Below are positions 33,321 to 44,729 of a DNA stretch of 64,000 nucleotides, in pieces; the stretch's first letter is position 1; each line of letters begins with the position of its first letter. Made by a program: the position numbers and the translations under genes. The stretch is from Xiphydria camelus (lineage: Eukaryota; Arthropoda; Insecta; Hymenoptera; Xiphydriidae), in the NCBI GenBank assembly GCA_963678675.1, contig OY783200.1, forward strand, positions 19,172,190 to 19,236,189, read 5' to 3'. The notes under the pieces are model-generated. The model was given only the letters and a program-made list of their open reading frames with translations. It made no database searches and had not been told where the DNA came from.

Positions 33321-34426
33321 GTACGGGTAACTATATTTCCCTGTAATGGTATACCTCTGATATTTAGTTGCCTCTACGTATGCACTTTTTGAAGTGCAAT
33401 GCGGAAACTTTCTCCAATTGAATCCAACCACGGGTCATTCTCATTGCCACACATATCGGCTCGTCTAACGAAGACTATAATAACTCAAATTTTGTACTTT
33501 TCGAATTACAAGAGTACAGAACAATAAAACATAATGATATCTTCCCCTGCAGAAAAGAGCCGTATCTCACAAAATAGTATCTAATATAGGCAACTAACAT
33601 TACCATGTACGTTTAATAGTATCTCCGATTTATGAACATCTTCCGTCGTAAACTATCGTATCTCAAAAGTACAAAAAATGAGTTACTACAGTCTTCGTTA
33701 GATGAGTCGATATATATATAACCTACAAAGGAAGTAGTCCTATAATAGCTATGTTCCTACGGAAACTACTAGCACGTTGACATGTGCAAATGGTAGAAAA
33801 TCAAACGTCGGGAAAATTGGTAAATTTGTGTTGCACAACAGGTAGTTCCCAGCGGCGATTTGCAATATCGCCTCTAGTCACAAGGACGGTGCCTAAAACG
33901 GGCGTGTGCTTGGCGGAAAAGGAGAGAGATCGTAGCGAAACAAGCAGAGGCCATGGAAACGATCGAGGCTTTTCCACCGTATATACCGAGTAGTGCAGCG
34001 TACAGCTACGTGCATACGGCTGTGTATACAGGAATAGGTGAATGCAACGCTGGTAAACCGTTTTCTCGCTCCCTTTTCCGCGTTTTCACCCCTCCGCGCT
34101 GTAAGCGGTGACGGAACTAGAAAAGGGTACGTAACACCGTGAGTTGCATTTACAGGGTGTGTCGATTAAAAAAGGGTGGTTTAAATATTGTGATTACCAA
34201 AATACGTCGAGAGAAGAGTTTATTTGTTGTAAATAAAAGTAAATTTAAATACGTAAAAACGTAAATATCTTATTGCAGCAAAAAATATTCGTCAAAAATA
34301 TTGAAATATTTAATTGATTGAAGCTCTTAGCATTAAATATTAATTTGGAACGAATAAAAATGTCCTTCCAACTAAGAAATATTTTCTTAAATTAAGAAAA
34401 TATTTATTTCGTCGTACTTACATATA
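33321..34426. other. No gene recognised
   Basis: Contains a loose inverted pair: CGACTCATCTAACGAAGAC-type strings at 33460 (TCGGCTCGTCTAACGAAGAC) and 33690 (GTCTTCGTTAGATGAGTCGA), 16-18 bp each, about 230 bp apart, with ACTCAAATTTTGTAC and TACAAAAAATGAG next to them. That is probably another MITE at about 33455-33715. Downstream is GC-mixed sequence without a known domain. Confidence 0.4.
33455..33715. mobile_element. MITE with CGTCTAACGAAGAC arms
   Basis: ATCGGCTCGTCTAACGAAGA on the left and TCTTCGTTAGATGAGTCGAT on the right are inverted with two mismatches, and ACTCAAATTTTGTACTTTT pairs with AAAAGTACAAAAAATGAGT inside. The right end is followed by TATATA. About 260 bp, non-coding. Confidence 0.6.
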
Positions 34427-34822
34427 GGGTAAACCCCACCCAGTTGTGTTGGACACTTAAGCATTTTACAAGATTTGAGACCGTGTTCAAAAGATATTTT
34501 TCTACCTAGAGAGAGATATGAGTGGTGGTTTGTTTTGGTTGAAAATATATTGGCTTTACATTCTAGTAATTTACAATTTTAAATTAGAAAGAATATAATT
34601 TTCAGCAATAAAAAGCTGGGATAAAGTCACAAAAATTAGTTATTGTACAGTGTTCTTATTTCTTGGAAATACTCAATCCAGTAATTGGACAGTCAAGAAT
34701 CAATAAGCCAGGTACGGTTTTTGATGATATTTATTAAAGTAAAAACTAGGAATCTTATTTTTATTTATTTAAATCAGACTATCCAATAACTGCAAGGTGT
34801 CCAACGACTGGATGGTTTACCC
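34427..34822. mobile_element. GGGTAAAC MITE (family C), copy 1
   Basis: GGGTAAACCCCACCCAGTTG then TGTTGGACAC is mirrored by GTGTCCAACGACTGGATGG then TTTACCC, with TA outside both ends. The interior shares GTGTTCTTATTTCTTGGAAA, CAGTCAAGAATCAA and CCAGGTACGGTTTTTGAT with the copy at 55405. Non-autonomous; a Tc1/mariner-superfamily relative is inferred from the TA target. Confidence 0.8.
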
Positions 34823-35954
34823 TACCTTTATTAATTATAAATATATGCCGTCCTTAGTGTAGTTATGGGGAAATATGTAAATTTCAGATGCGAGTTGTTG
34901 AATGTCAAAGAGAAGTGTTCTGTACATTGGAAATGATTCCAGTTTCAGTATAAATTTTTAAACACCTTAAAAGCCCATGAATAATGTTACTCTTCATTAA
35001 AAATGATAGTTTCTTGGATACACAATTTGTAGAGCTACTACAACTACCTACGTAATTTTTTTTCGAAACATTTTTCAATAAAGAAAATATATTGAGTACA
35101 TATTTTCAAAGGCTTCTTTAACATCTTTTTTTTTTAATCGAAATCTTCCACCATGTATAATAATATCTGCACCGATACCATACAACATTTCTTTCAAACT
35201 TCCTTTTCATAATTATCATTTATTTTGAAATGTTCAACTGGTTTCTAATGGAATATCCCACATACTGAATAAAAAATTGATTTCCATTTAAATAAGAATT
35301 CAATATCTTGAGATTTCTTTAAACCTTCGATAAAGAAAAAAGGAATCTCTTCCACCGTATAGCGTCTCCGCCGATATTATATAACTCTTTCGTCTTAAAC
35401 TTTCCCTACACCTCTCTTTGTTCTTCAAACACTCGACTGGTGCCTTAAAAGTAGGACACCCTCTATATGCATGGAGAAACAGAGAGGGTGGTTGGTTGAC
35501 GGCTTCCGCACGAGCCTGCTGCACGTTATGTGGCCGACGGAAAGGGAGGAGGGACGGAGGAACGTTGGGAAAGCGATCGAGGACGAGGAGGCGTGGGAGG
35601 AAGAACGGGAGGAAGAGAAGGTGGAGCTGACGTATTCAAACGGCACTTTAACGGGCGCGAGACAGTGTAAAAGCGGAACTGCTTTCCCGCCTTTGGCGCG
35701 GTTCAAATTGTTTCCCGCGATATCGACGCGTCGCTGACGGCGACGGCAATGGCGCCGTCAGACGACTGTAAATCGCTTTTACGATGACCCGTTCAATTAG
35801 GTGCGCCAATCAGCCGGTTCCCTGTGAAAGCTATAGGTATTCGGTGCAAAGCTACCCTCGATTTTCGGTACCTCGCGACGACAGGTGCGAGAGACGTGGT
35901 CGGGGTTGAATATAAAGTTCTCTCTGAAGAGTCGAGAGAGCGCGCGACGTTTAA
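34823..35954. other. No gene recognised; CpG-rich 35490-35945
   Basis: The 35490-35945 block is GC- and CpG-rich with purine-rich GAGGACGAGGAGGCGTGGG. Overlapping open frames on both strands (to 93 codons) have no known domain. The block is cut at its right end by the TTAA element. Confidence 0.35.
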
Positions 35955-36682
35955 GGGGGAAAGCCACTGTGATATGTTCAAAAAATAGATTTGTTTATTT
36001 TTACATTTTCTTAATGTTCGAGGTTTCAAGAATCTGTTCCCTAAGTTTCAAACCGAAATTCGAAAATTTTATGGAGTTATGAAAGGTTTTGTGTGAGTAA
36101 GCGCATACGCTCGAACTTGACCGCGCGGTTTTAAAGGCTTTTATCTCGAAACTACATTTTTCCAACTGGGCGCCATCATAACTCAGTCAATTTTTATCCG
36201 ATTACCTTGAAATTTTCACAGAATATTTTTAAAAGAATTATCTTCAGTTAAGCGTATGATTTTTTCGATTAAGCGATTACTTGTTGAGATATAATTAAAA
36301 AACTGAGCAATTTTTCTCTACATTTCGAAGTTCTATCTTTAAACATGCGTTACTTTGTTAAAAATTAAAATTTTTATAAATCCGTACGCTTAACTGAAGC
36401 TAGACTCGTGTAGTTTAAGAAAATAATTGATTTTTTTGGTTTGGATATACCATTCGGACACAGCAATGGCGCCCATGCGCCAAACATTTTTCAGAGAAGC
36501 TTTACGGCATCGCGTATTATTGTGTAGTTTATTGATATTATGTATTGCTTTTTTTTTCTAATATACTAAAATATATGTACCTTCATGTAGTTGTAAAAGT
36601 TTTTTCCCTCGTTTTTTATTTTAATCAGAAAAAATTCACAAAGTTATTCTACATTTTCCGGTCATCACAGTGGCTTTCCCCC
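35955..36682. mobile_element. TTAA-bounded element with GGGGGAAAGCCACTGTGA ends
   Basis: GGGGGAAAGCCACTGTGAT and ATCACAGTGGCTTTCCCCC are perfect inverted repeats of 19 bp, each flanked by TTAA (35951-35954 and 36683-36686), the piggyBac-type target. The interior is AT-rich with no transposase. It shares the TTAAGGGGG start with the foldback at 19838 and with an unpaired end at about 47006. It splits what looks like one CpG-rich island. Confidence 0.85.
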
Positions 36683-36686
36683 TTAA

Positions 36687-37347
36687 ATCCCCCGCATGGT
36701 AGCGGCGCTCGACGGCAGAGTTCTCTATAGAGTTCGCGACTATATAGTTTCGTGATGGGGAATTCAAATTGTACCGCCGGCTGTAGATTAATTGGCTCTC
36801 GTATAGACAACGTTACGAGAATTAACACGTTGGCTACCAAAGCCAAATTTGAAAAATCTAGTCTGGGGAACCATATGAATCACGGGTGATTCACAACAAA
36901 GGTTTATGCATAGATCATGTGTATCACCGGTGATATCGAACAACATTATTTCAAATGGCTCCAAAAATGGTACAGATTTAAAGCTACAGAGATACACATG
37001 CTAGTTTCGAGCAGGAAAGCATGCTTTTTTCGAGCAAGTGCTCCTAGTAGCATGTGCATCCAAGCCTTGCTAGTTTCGACGCACACGTCAGTTGCAAACT
37101 AGCTGGAAAATTGTTCAGTACGCCATCACACGAGAGTATCCATACCTACACGCGCGTTAAAACCCAACACACAAGGAGTGAAGGTCCTTTATACCCCGTA
37201 AACGTTAAATGCGACGCGACCGATGCAAAGTCACAAAAGGCCCCCGCGTCCCCCGCAACCCCTTTCCATCACCAGCCAACCCGAACACTTCGGTAACGCT
37301 GTAGAAAGAGAGAGAAGGGGGATCGTTTATGGTGTTTTTTTTTTCAG
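36687..37347. other. No gene seen before the exon candidate
   Basis: Includes TTAACACGTTGGCTACCAAA at about 36821, which looks like a TTAA-type element end without a partner, and a CACGGGTGATTCAC/TATCACCGGTGAT pair. GC rises toward 37200. Confidence 0.35.
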
Positions 37348-37496
37348 TTCGAGCAGAAAGAGCGATCAGCGAGAGCAGCGCGATTGAACGGCGAAATTAA
37401 CCCGCGGAATTGCTTTCCCCTGCAGTGTTCGAAGAATTGCTTACCTCACCCCCGCGTCCCCACCGAACAATGTTTTACAAAATATTCCGGAAAAAG
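37348..37496 (+). CDS. Candidate exon between strong splice signals
   Basis: I do not recognise the peptide. An acceptor of ten T then CAG ends at 37347, and a donor AAAAAG|GTGAGAA begins at 37497. The 149 bp between have one frame open throughout (49 codons, phase 0 start, phase 2 end), reading FEQKERSARAARLNGEINP then a cysteine-bearing part with NCFPLQCSKNC and PTEQCFTKYSGK. A possible branch point (CGGTAAC) lies about 55 bp upstream. Alternatively, TTCAGTTC is an initiator and the ATG at 37470 (context AACAATG) begins a nine-codon first exon, MFYKIFRKK, in another frame. The block is repeat-free and GC-richer than its surroundings. Either reading is inference. Confidence 0.3.
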
Positions 37497-37755
37497 GTGA
37501 GAAAAAAATGATTATCAAGCTAATTCATTCTTCAGAATTAACGAACCCAACAACTGAACCTCAGTCCGAGGATGACGCCGATAACAATCGGTGGCCTAGA
37601 GTAAGGGATGATTTTCCGTGAGAACGACATGGCCATTATTGCGAGGAGGATTCTCAAAATTATCCTCGTATAAAGATTTCAGATCTGTAAGCCTCTTAGG
37701 TTACTGGATAATACAAATCACACGCGAGAGGATTCTCCGCCATCCTCCCCTCTTA

Positions 37756-38913
37756 GTCCAGGACATTTAGCTTGAAAGTCATGCAATCTTCTAAAAATCG
37801 AGCGCACCGAAATTTTTTTTTAACTGCTTATTATGATGTACCAATATATGCCTGAAAGTTACGCCACCGACGCACTGGAGCTTCGTGACATATAAGAGGT
37901 CAAAGGTCGCGGATTTTGTTATCTTGCTTCCTATCGCTCCAACGTGAAAAATACCTATTACAAAAGTTGAAGATCTCAATTTTTAATACCTAAAAAAACA
38001 TATTTGACGTAAATACGCCTAACCGTTCTCGAGATATGTAGCTGAAAATGTGGAAAAATGCAAAAATAGCCAAATTCTCAGGTCCCTATTTCCCGGAAAG
38101 GTCTCGCCGACCGTTACTCAATTGTTTCAAGAATAATTTCGGGTTTTTATTTGACTATATTCAGTCTCAACCGAGTTATAGGCCGAGTAAGACGGGAAAA
38201 GGGGAAAAAACCTACTAGAGAAACCATATAAAAAAAACGCGCCGCGCATTCTACCTCAAAGGTGATGTGGAAATGAATGCTTCCAAAAACTTCGCAGTAT
38301 CGTATCTCGAAAACGGTAAGGTGTATCTGAAAAGTGTATGGGGCCATTTAGTTAGATAATTTCATGGTCTAATAGGAATAACTTGTTTCATTTTTGTGTG
38401 AGTCATAGAGAACGAGATAATAGCGTTAAAACAGATGTAGTATTTTTTGACCAAAACTTATCTTTCGTGTCTCATATCTCGAGAACAGGTAGGCATACGA
38501 AAACCAAACTGGACTTTTTAGAAAGGGCGTTTATTCATAAAAACATAATTATATAGGTGTAATTGCCGTTTGAGTAGTAGGAAGAGAGAAGAATGCGGCG
38601 ATACATGTTGCATACCCGAATTTAGCTATTTTTGAATTTTTTCACATATTCAGCTACATATCTCGAGAACGGTTAGGCGTATTTACGTCAAATATTTTTT
38701 TTAGGTATTAAAAATTGAGATATTCAACTTTTGTAATAGGTATTTTTCACGTTGGAGCGATAGGAAGCGAGATAACAAAATCCGCGACCTTTCACCTCTT
38801 ACATACGTCGGTGGCGTAGCTTTCAGGCATATATTGGTACATCATAATAAGCGGTTTAAAAAAAAATTTCGGTGAGCTCGATTTTTAGAAGATGATTACT
38901 AAATGTCCTGGAC
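37756..38913. mobile_element. Long foldback with GTCCAGGACATTTAG ends
   Basis: GTCCAGGACATTTAG and CTAAATGTCCTGGAC are exact, with TA outside both (37754-37755 and 38914-38915). Arms (about 37788-38075 and 38620-38895) match strongly: AATCGAGCGCACCGAAATTT, GCCTGAAAGTTACGCCACCG, CCTATCGCTCCAACGTGAAA and CGCCTAACCGTTCTCGAGAT are each mirrored. The middle repeats a TATCTCGAGAACGG..AGGCG motif in looser form. No transposase. Confidence 0.8.
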
Positions 38914-40145
38914 TATCTCCTCTTCCATGTTTGAGCACCACGAACTTGGAGGGACACATAACGTTGACCGTCCTAAACACATTAGCGAGTAATCTCATTG
39001 TCCCCCGCAACCCTATCTCCTCCACGCACTCACCCCCTCCACGCGAGGGTCTCGTCTCAATCGTTGAATCATTAACTCGTTATCTCCGACGCCAAAAGCT
39101 CACTATTTTTTTATCCCCTCTACGCGAAATAGGAGGTGACCCTTTCCAAGACTTTACACCGGATTAGTCAGTTTTCGCGAGATAGGATGAGCAATTATCT
39201 CGATGTATATCGCGCTCGGTCCATGAGAGCAGGGCGCATTATTATTCAGAAACTCCGTGGGATTAGCCGCGGCGAACATGGTAATATCGCGAGTATGGTC
39301 GAGTGGAATAACAATTCAATGAAATTCTCGTCATCAGCGAATCACTCTTGCAGCGAAGTAACCAGGTTACGGCGTGGTGTACATGTGAAGGGTCGTGCGT
39401 CCGGTGTATAATATCGCGTTTAAGATCGTCGAATTGACGGGGGGAGGGGGGGGGGAGTAGATATGATGTGAAGGGTGGTAGTAAGATGAGGGGGGAGGGG
39501 GAGGATGCGATAAAAGGCGAGGGTTAAGTGTTCGTTTGGTTCGGTGACCTGCGATGGCCTGGTTACATGAAAAGGAAGATACATAATACACACACAGTAG
39601 CTTTACTGTAATTTAGTTATCTTGTTTTACTCGCAGTTATCTGTTAAGTGGCGTTCATTTTATAATGTGAATCTAGACCGCCGCAGGTTCTTTTGAAATA
39701 AGTCAGAGGATGAGAAAATGACACTTTTATTCTATTCTTGTCATCTATACATAAAAGAACATGTCCTGACTGATTCATCAACACCGAGCTAAAAATGCTG
39801 AATTTAATTACATGAAATTGGGAAAGAAGGTTCCATTTGTGACGTAAGCATCCACTCTATAAGAAAGGATTTTATTAAATTCTTCCTGTAAGATGGTAAA
39901 ATAGGGGATTTGAGTTTGTATGAAGATCCGTCATTTTTGAAGCTAGATCCATGAAAATTAGTATTCGGTCTTTCGTTCAGAAATTAAGAAAATTAAGAAA
40001 GACGTGTTTCAGGATTTTTGAAAATTTATTTCGTGAGGAGAAAAATAGGGGATGAGATTAGGTATTTCGAGATGCATGTGGACAAAGTCGCGGTGGGGGG
40101 AAGCTAGTAAACGATAAAATTATATGTATAGTATTGTGAGACTTG
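38914..40145. other. No gene seen; G-rich tract 39438-39512
   Basis: 39438-39512 is purine-rich with G runs of 5 to 12. The region 38920-39420 is GC-mixed with short open frames and no known domain. Confidence 0.4.
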
Positions 40146-40322
40146 AATATAGTTGTGACGATTATTCGAGTCCGATAATTGGCACTATTTTTCTATAGTT
40201 GTTAAAATTATTTTCAGTTATCGGAATTCTTTAGAAAGTGGTAACAACTATAAGAAACTAGTGTTGATTACAAACCTCGAATAATAGCTGTCAAAATAGT
40301 TGTCATAATTATTTTATTCTTC
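40146..40322. mobile_element. Palindromic MITE family B, copy 4
   Basis: AATATAGTTGTGACGATTAT, TCGAGTCCGATAATTGGCAC on the left and GTGTTGATTACAAACCTCGA, ATAGTTGTCATAATTATT on the right match the family layout. Confidence 0.55.
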
Positions 40323-42476
40323 GAATGAGCTTATCACACATGTGAAATGGATTCTGTGAATATACAATAATTTTTCGCTTCTAGGAACATTGTGGATCAC
40401 GACGAGAAGGTTGTAAGATAATGATAAGACGCGGGATGCAATTGATAGGTTGAGATTTCTATGTCATTAAATATCTTCATTTATCGGTTCTAGTAGTTTG
40501 CTGGCACGAAGAAGTTAATGCGATATCATAACCTGTTTTATACGTCCAAGTTATTCTTCGAATGGCATTCATCTCGCGGAGTGGCTTCTATGCCACTGCG
40601 GCTTGAGTATATCAGGGGGTGGGAGAATGACGACTTAATTAAATTCCCGTCGTTGGCGAATCACTCCAGCGAAATTGTCGGTTTACAGCCTGCCGCATAC
40701 GTGAGGTGGGTCTAGGGTACAGGATAATATCGTATCTAGAGTCAATGGTTTGGCGAGGCCGCTGATGGACATGGCAGGAAGGGCGGTCAATAGTAAGACG
40801 ATGAGTACAGTGGAAGGTAAATGCTATTAACATTATTTATCACATTTCATATTTATAATCTATTGTCATGAAATAGGCCAACATCATGTTCTTTATTATA
40901 TAGTGAACCCAACATGAAAATTGATCACTATAATATGTAACATACGTCTGGTCTACGTTCATAAAACTGTTACAGTGTCATGAATGTATAGTCAACAGAT
41001 AATGATATTTAAAAGTATATGGACAAGTGACCAGAAGAAATGAGCCTGATTATAAACCAAATTTGGAATATCGTATTTCATAGTAGCCAACCATCGCCTC
41101 GTTTCAGTTGCATGGCTTTTGAAGAAAACCATGAAGAGCGACAATGCCGAATGACTCGCATAATTATTAGGATTATTTACAAGGTGTCCGCAGAGATAAG
41201 GACATTTGGCATCAGGAGAATCCTATATTTTTCCTCGGAATAAGTAACTACGGATCGAGGATGAGAGAGCCCCTCTCTCTACCCCGCTAATTCGGGCAAT
41301 TAATTCCCTCTTTCGCAGCGCGATTACTTCCATAAAGACTCCCGAGCGGGAAAAGCTCGGCTGTCTACCTTAATTGGCCAATTCTCACCGCTTAACATTC
41401 AATTTATTATTATCCCTGGGTAGATCTTTCTCCACTTCTGGGATCGTCACGTAGGCGAAAAACGATGAGGCAGCATCCCGAACCAGGAAGTGTAAAAGTG
41501 AACGGAAGAAGCCGAGCGGAAGTCGCCCCTCATACTCGTTTCGTACCGCATACACAATTCCATCATTGCTAGATGATATTTTCTCGCGCTGAAGCTTTAC
41601 CTTCTATCGGTAAAACAGTGACTGTTAATTAAAACGTTTCGGTACGTAGTTAATCCGTATCGAGTACGTAGCTGGTGGCGATTACCACCATCTCCGAGCT
41701 ATAGACGACAGCGAGGATAGGGAGAGAGTGACTAATAGAACCTCTAATTCTGACTAATTACTCGTCCCCTTTCTACGCTGGCTGACGACTAAACGCATTC
41801 GATACTCGACAAACGACGCGGTTTACAAGCTGAATACAGGTGGAAGGGTGGAGGTCTTGTATCCACGCCTTTCTCTCTCCAGCTCTCCTTTACGGGAGAA
41901 CCTCTTAATCCTCCTAATTGAATCCATTTGCGGCATCGCAAGTTGGCCTTTATATTCGGGGCGCGTGATGCTCGAGGAAGAGCGATTTCGAGGGATTTAT
42001 ATCGTGCTCCGGACCGAACGACTATTTAGTTGCGCGGTAACGAGGAAAAGCTCGACTAAGCCGAGTTAAAGAGGTTCTCGCTTTGTGCCCTCCGCAGCCG
42101 AATGAGTATTAAAACTACGGGCCGATTAATGCGCGCATTCGTATGCGGCGCAACCACTAATGGTAAAGTTCCATTTTGGAAGCACAACGTCTACTTAACG
42201 CGGGGGAAATAATTCATGGAAATAGTTCCACTTGGGAAACGTATGATGTGCTTGCGGTGTAATTGAACGGGGTAGAATCGACGCGTTTCCGGGTGCGTAC
42301 ATTCAACCCGCGCCTTTCGTTATGAATTATGATCAAGTTTATTTCGAGAAGCGTAACGTGTGCTTAATGCGCGAAGAATAATTAATAGAAACTGTTTCGT
42401 GGGAAACGTTTGGTGCTAATTGAATGTGTGAATGACAGGTGTGCTTGTGGTATGATCGAACTATGTGTGGCTGTTA
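40323..42476. other. No gene recognised; repeat-free CpG-rich 41240-42350
   Basis: The stretch 41240-42350 is the longest repeat-free, moderately GC-rich part of the window, with motifs such as TAATTGGCCAATT and CTAATTACTCG. Open frames (for example 41848-42069) have no recognised domain. It is a good candidate for conserved non-coding sequence. Confidence 0.35.
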
Positions 42477-43217
42477 TGCAGGGTGTCTCAGGTTTTAATC
42501 GGGAAAATTTAACAGACGATAGAATTCGCAAAAATAAGGAGAAAAGTTCATATGAAGTCCGTATGTTTTTAAGCTTTGTTTTTAAGATACAGGGTTTGTT
42601 ATGACCAATTTAATTATTTATTTATTTTTAAACAGTGCGAATATAACATTGTTTTGATTGGTAGAATCGTGGACGAGGGGTTATTAATATTTTAAAAGGT
42701 TACTAGTGTCAATTGAACAAAATTTTCTTTAATTACATTTTATTAATGAAATTAAATTTAGTACTTTTTTCCACGGGTAGGCGGATAAACGATTTTTTTC
42801 TCTCAAAAAGTAAGCAAGATAGACAGAAAATGCAAGAGACACAAAAACTGTATTTTTAATCACTTAATCTAAAAATAATATCGAATTTGAAAGAAAGAAG
42901 TGGCGTTCTTAAAATTTTATTTAAATTATCTAGTTAGAATATCCCAGCGCTGACACCTGGAATAATTAAATTAAATCTAATTACATCAAATTATGTAGGC
43001 ACATTACTTACTACTAATAACGTGCCAAGTCTCAGCAAAATCGGTCAAATAGTTTTTGAGATATTTGAAAAGAAATGTTTTTTTAAAATTAACTTTAACA
43101 TCCTGTATCACGAAAACGAAGATTTTAAATATACGTGTTCATATGAACTTTCCTTTGTATTTTTCGGAGTTCTATCGTTTATTAAATTTTCCCGATTAAA
43201 ACCTGAGACACCCTATG
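42477..43217. mobile_element. Foldback with AGGGTGTCTCAGG ends
   Basis: CAGGGTGTCTCAGGTTTTAA, TCGGGAAAATTTAACAGACG and ATAGAATTC are mirrored by GAGTTCTATCGTTTATTAAA, TTTTCCCGATTAAAACCTGA and GACACCCTATG, with TA outside both. The arms run about 130 bp and the rest is an AT-rich loop. It abuts a CATAGCAAAT-family fragment within about 12 bp. Confidence 0.75.
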
Positions 43218-43228
43218 TACAGAGTTAT

Positions 43229-43367
43229 TCACTGGACCTGCAGCGTAGCAAATATAACGTAGGTTTATGATTTGTGGGACTATAAACGATTAGCGTCACC
43301 GTTGATTGATTGTGGGTAGAAAAGTTTAAGCAGAATCGGCAATTATAATGATGAAACTCTTAAATCT
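43229..43367. repeat. CATAGCAAAT family, left-arm fragment
   Basis: CACTGGACCTGCAGCGTAGC, GACTATAAACGATTAGCGTC, TTGATTGATTGTGGGTAGAA and ATCGGCAATTATAATGATGA follow the order of 22651-22770. Confidence 0.55.
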
Positions 43368-43534
43368 CATATTCCCCTTAATAATTACACAGCAACTCTC
43401 CTCTTACGGGTGATATTTAACCCAACCGTATTCTATATCAACTTAATGACTATCATTACATGACATTTTAATTTATTTCGTCACTACGCATTATAATATT
43501 CTATACATTTTCCTCGATAATTTAAGTAATAATA

Positions 43535-43964
43535 TTAACCCCTTCCTGCATCTTGTACCATATATGTCACAAACGCCTTTTCACTCATTATCTTCTGTAA
43601 ATAACCTTTAAACATGAAAAATGCAACGTTTTTCTTTGCTTCAATAAAGATAGAAACTGTTTTTATAAGTGGTTATTTAGAAAATTGTTTTGTCATACAG
43701 TTATTTAGAAAAATGGTTTTATGTCATATATTTTTTGTACAAGAAATAAAAAAATCATGCAGTAAGGGGTTAAATTCAACAGGCAGCGCAAAAATAAACA
43801 GTAATCTTATGGTCACCACACAAACCCTTTTGGCGTTTCACACATGTCGAATAAGCCTTACGATCTTCATCATCGCATAGTTGGCAACGAGCACCGCTCG
43901 ATATTTTCCTTTCTTTGAACTTCAACAAACCTGGAATTTCAGCAATATCGTCAATAGCAGATTA
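43535..43964 (-). mobile_element. piggyBac-like remnant
   Basis: On plus, TTAACCCCTTCCTGCAT (43535-43551) and ATGCAGTAAGGGGTTAA (43757-43773) are inverted repeats with one mismatch, each including TTAA. Directly beyond the second lies a minus-strand transposase tail (43776-43961) whose stop precedes it by a few bases. Reading on minus, the order is transposase C-terminus, stop, inner TIR copy, 3-prime non-coding, outer TIR. The opposite end of the element is not found, and frames further upstream contain stops, so the element is truncated or decayed. Confidence 0.6.
43776..43961 (-). pseudogene. piggyBac-type transposase C-terminal zinc-finger fragment
   Basis: A 61-codon open stretch on minus ends at TGA (43776-43778) and is bounded upstream by an in-frame TAA (43962-43964). 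It reads IPGLLKFKERK, then ARCQLCDDEDRKAYSTCVK, then RQKGLCGDHKITVYFCAAC. The arrangement C-x2-C-x10-C-x7-C-x2-H-x6-C-x2-C at the extreme C-terminus, after a basic segment, fits the cysteine-rich tail of piggyBac-family transposases. The catalytic domain is missing. The neighbouring TTAA-type termini support the call. A further minus-strand open stretch (44007-44192) is not recognisable as transposase. Confidence 0.55.
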
Positions 43965-44729
43965 ATTTAGTCGTGTATTAGGTACTATTTATTTTCTATC
44001 GAGTATTCACTTTTTCTTACTACACAAATACCCACACGCAGTTAATGTTTCGTCCAATACTAATTTTATGAAATCACTGTTTAGTTTGCGATCTAAAGCA
44101 ACACTGTTCAGATACCTCATAGTCTCTTCAATGACAATTGAACTGCTACGTCGAAAATAAAGAAACGAAAGAGATTCTACCTCTGGTTTCTCGATTTTAT
44201 ATTATATATCGCGAATTTACGTCAATAAGCATTAGCGGCTTCAACCACAAAGGCGCACGTAAACAAATAGATGATGACTAAGATTAATAACGCGTATATT
44301 GATGAAATATCACACAAAGATTGTTCATGTAACATGTTAATTTGTTTCATGTATCTTCTTATTGCCGCGGCCGCGCGACAACGTTCCACCGGGGGGCTTG
44401 GCTTCCGATGCACTTTTGTGTCGCGGGCTATTCTTGATGTCAGGGAGAGATTGTTTGATTCGGTAAAAAATTTATTTAGAATGAATATAGAGGTTTATCG
44501 TCTTTGGGTCGTCAATTCGTTTATACGTTTATACACTGCCGTGCTAAGCACAAAGAGGATAAGTGACATTTACAGCAAGTGCAGAAATTTGATTTAAAAT
44601 GATCGAAATAAAATATTTAATAGAGATAAAAATTGTTATAAAATTCTAAATATAGAACTATACGGAGTAGGTACCTTTACAACACCTCAACGAAACAAAA
44701 ACGAATAGCGGACCAAAAACGTACTTAAT
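43965..44729. other. No gene recognised
   Basis: Minus-strand open stretches 44007-44192 (includes EETMRYLNSVALDRKLNSD) and 44222-44413 (includes a hydrophobic run SSIYALLILVIIYLFTCAF) match nothing I know. A plus frame at 44271-44597 overlaps. They may be parts of the decayed piggyBac-like element or chance. Confidence 0.3.

Noticed and set aside
44007..44192. Minus-strand open stretch upstream of the piggyBac-like tail
   Set aside because: No recognisable transposase motif and not continuous with the tail; kept only as a note under the neighbouring region.
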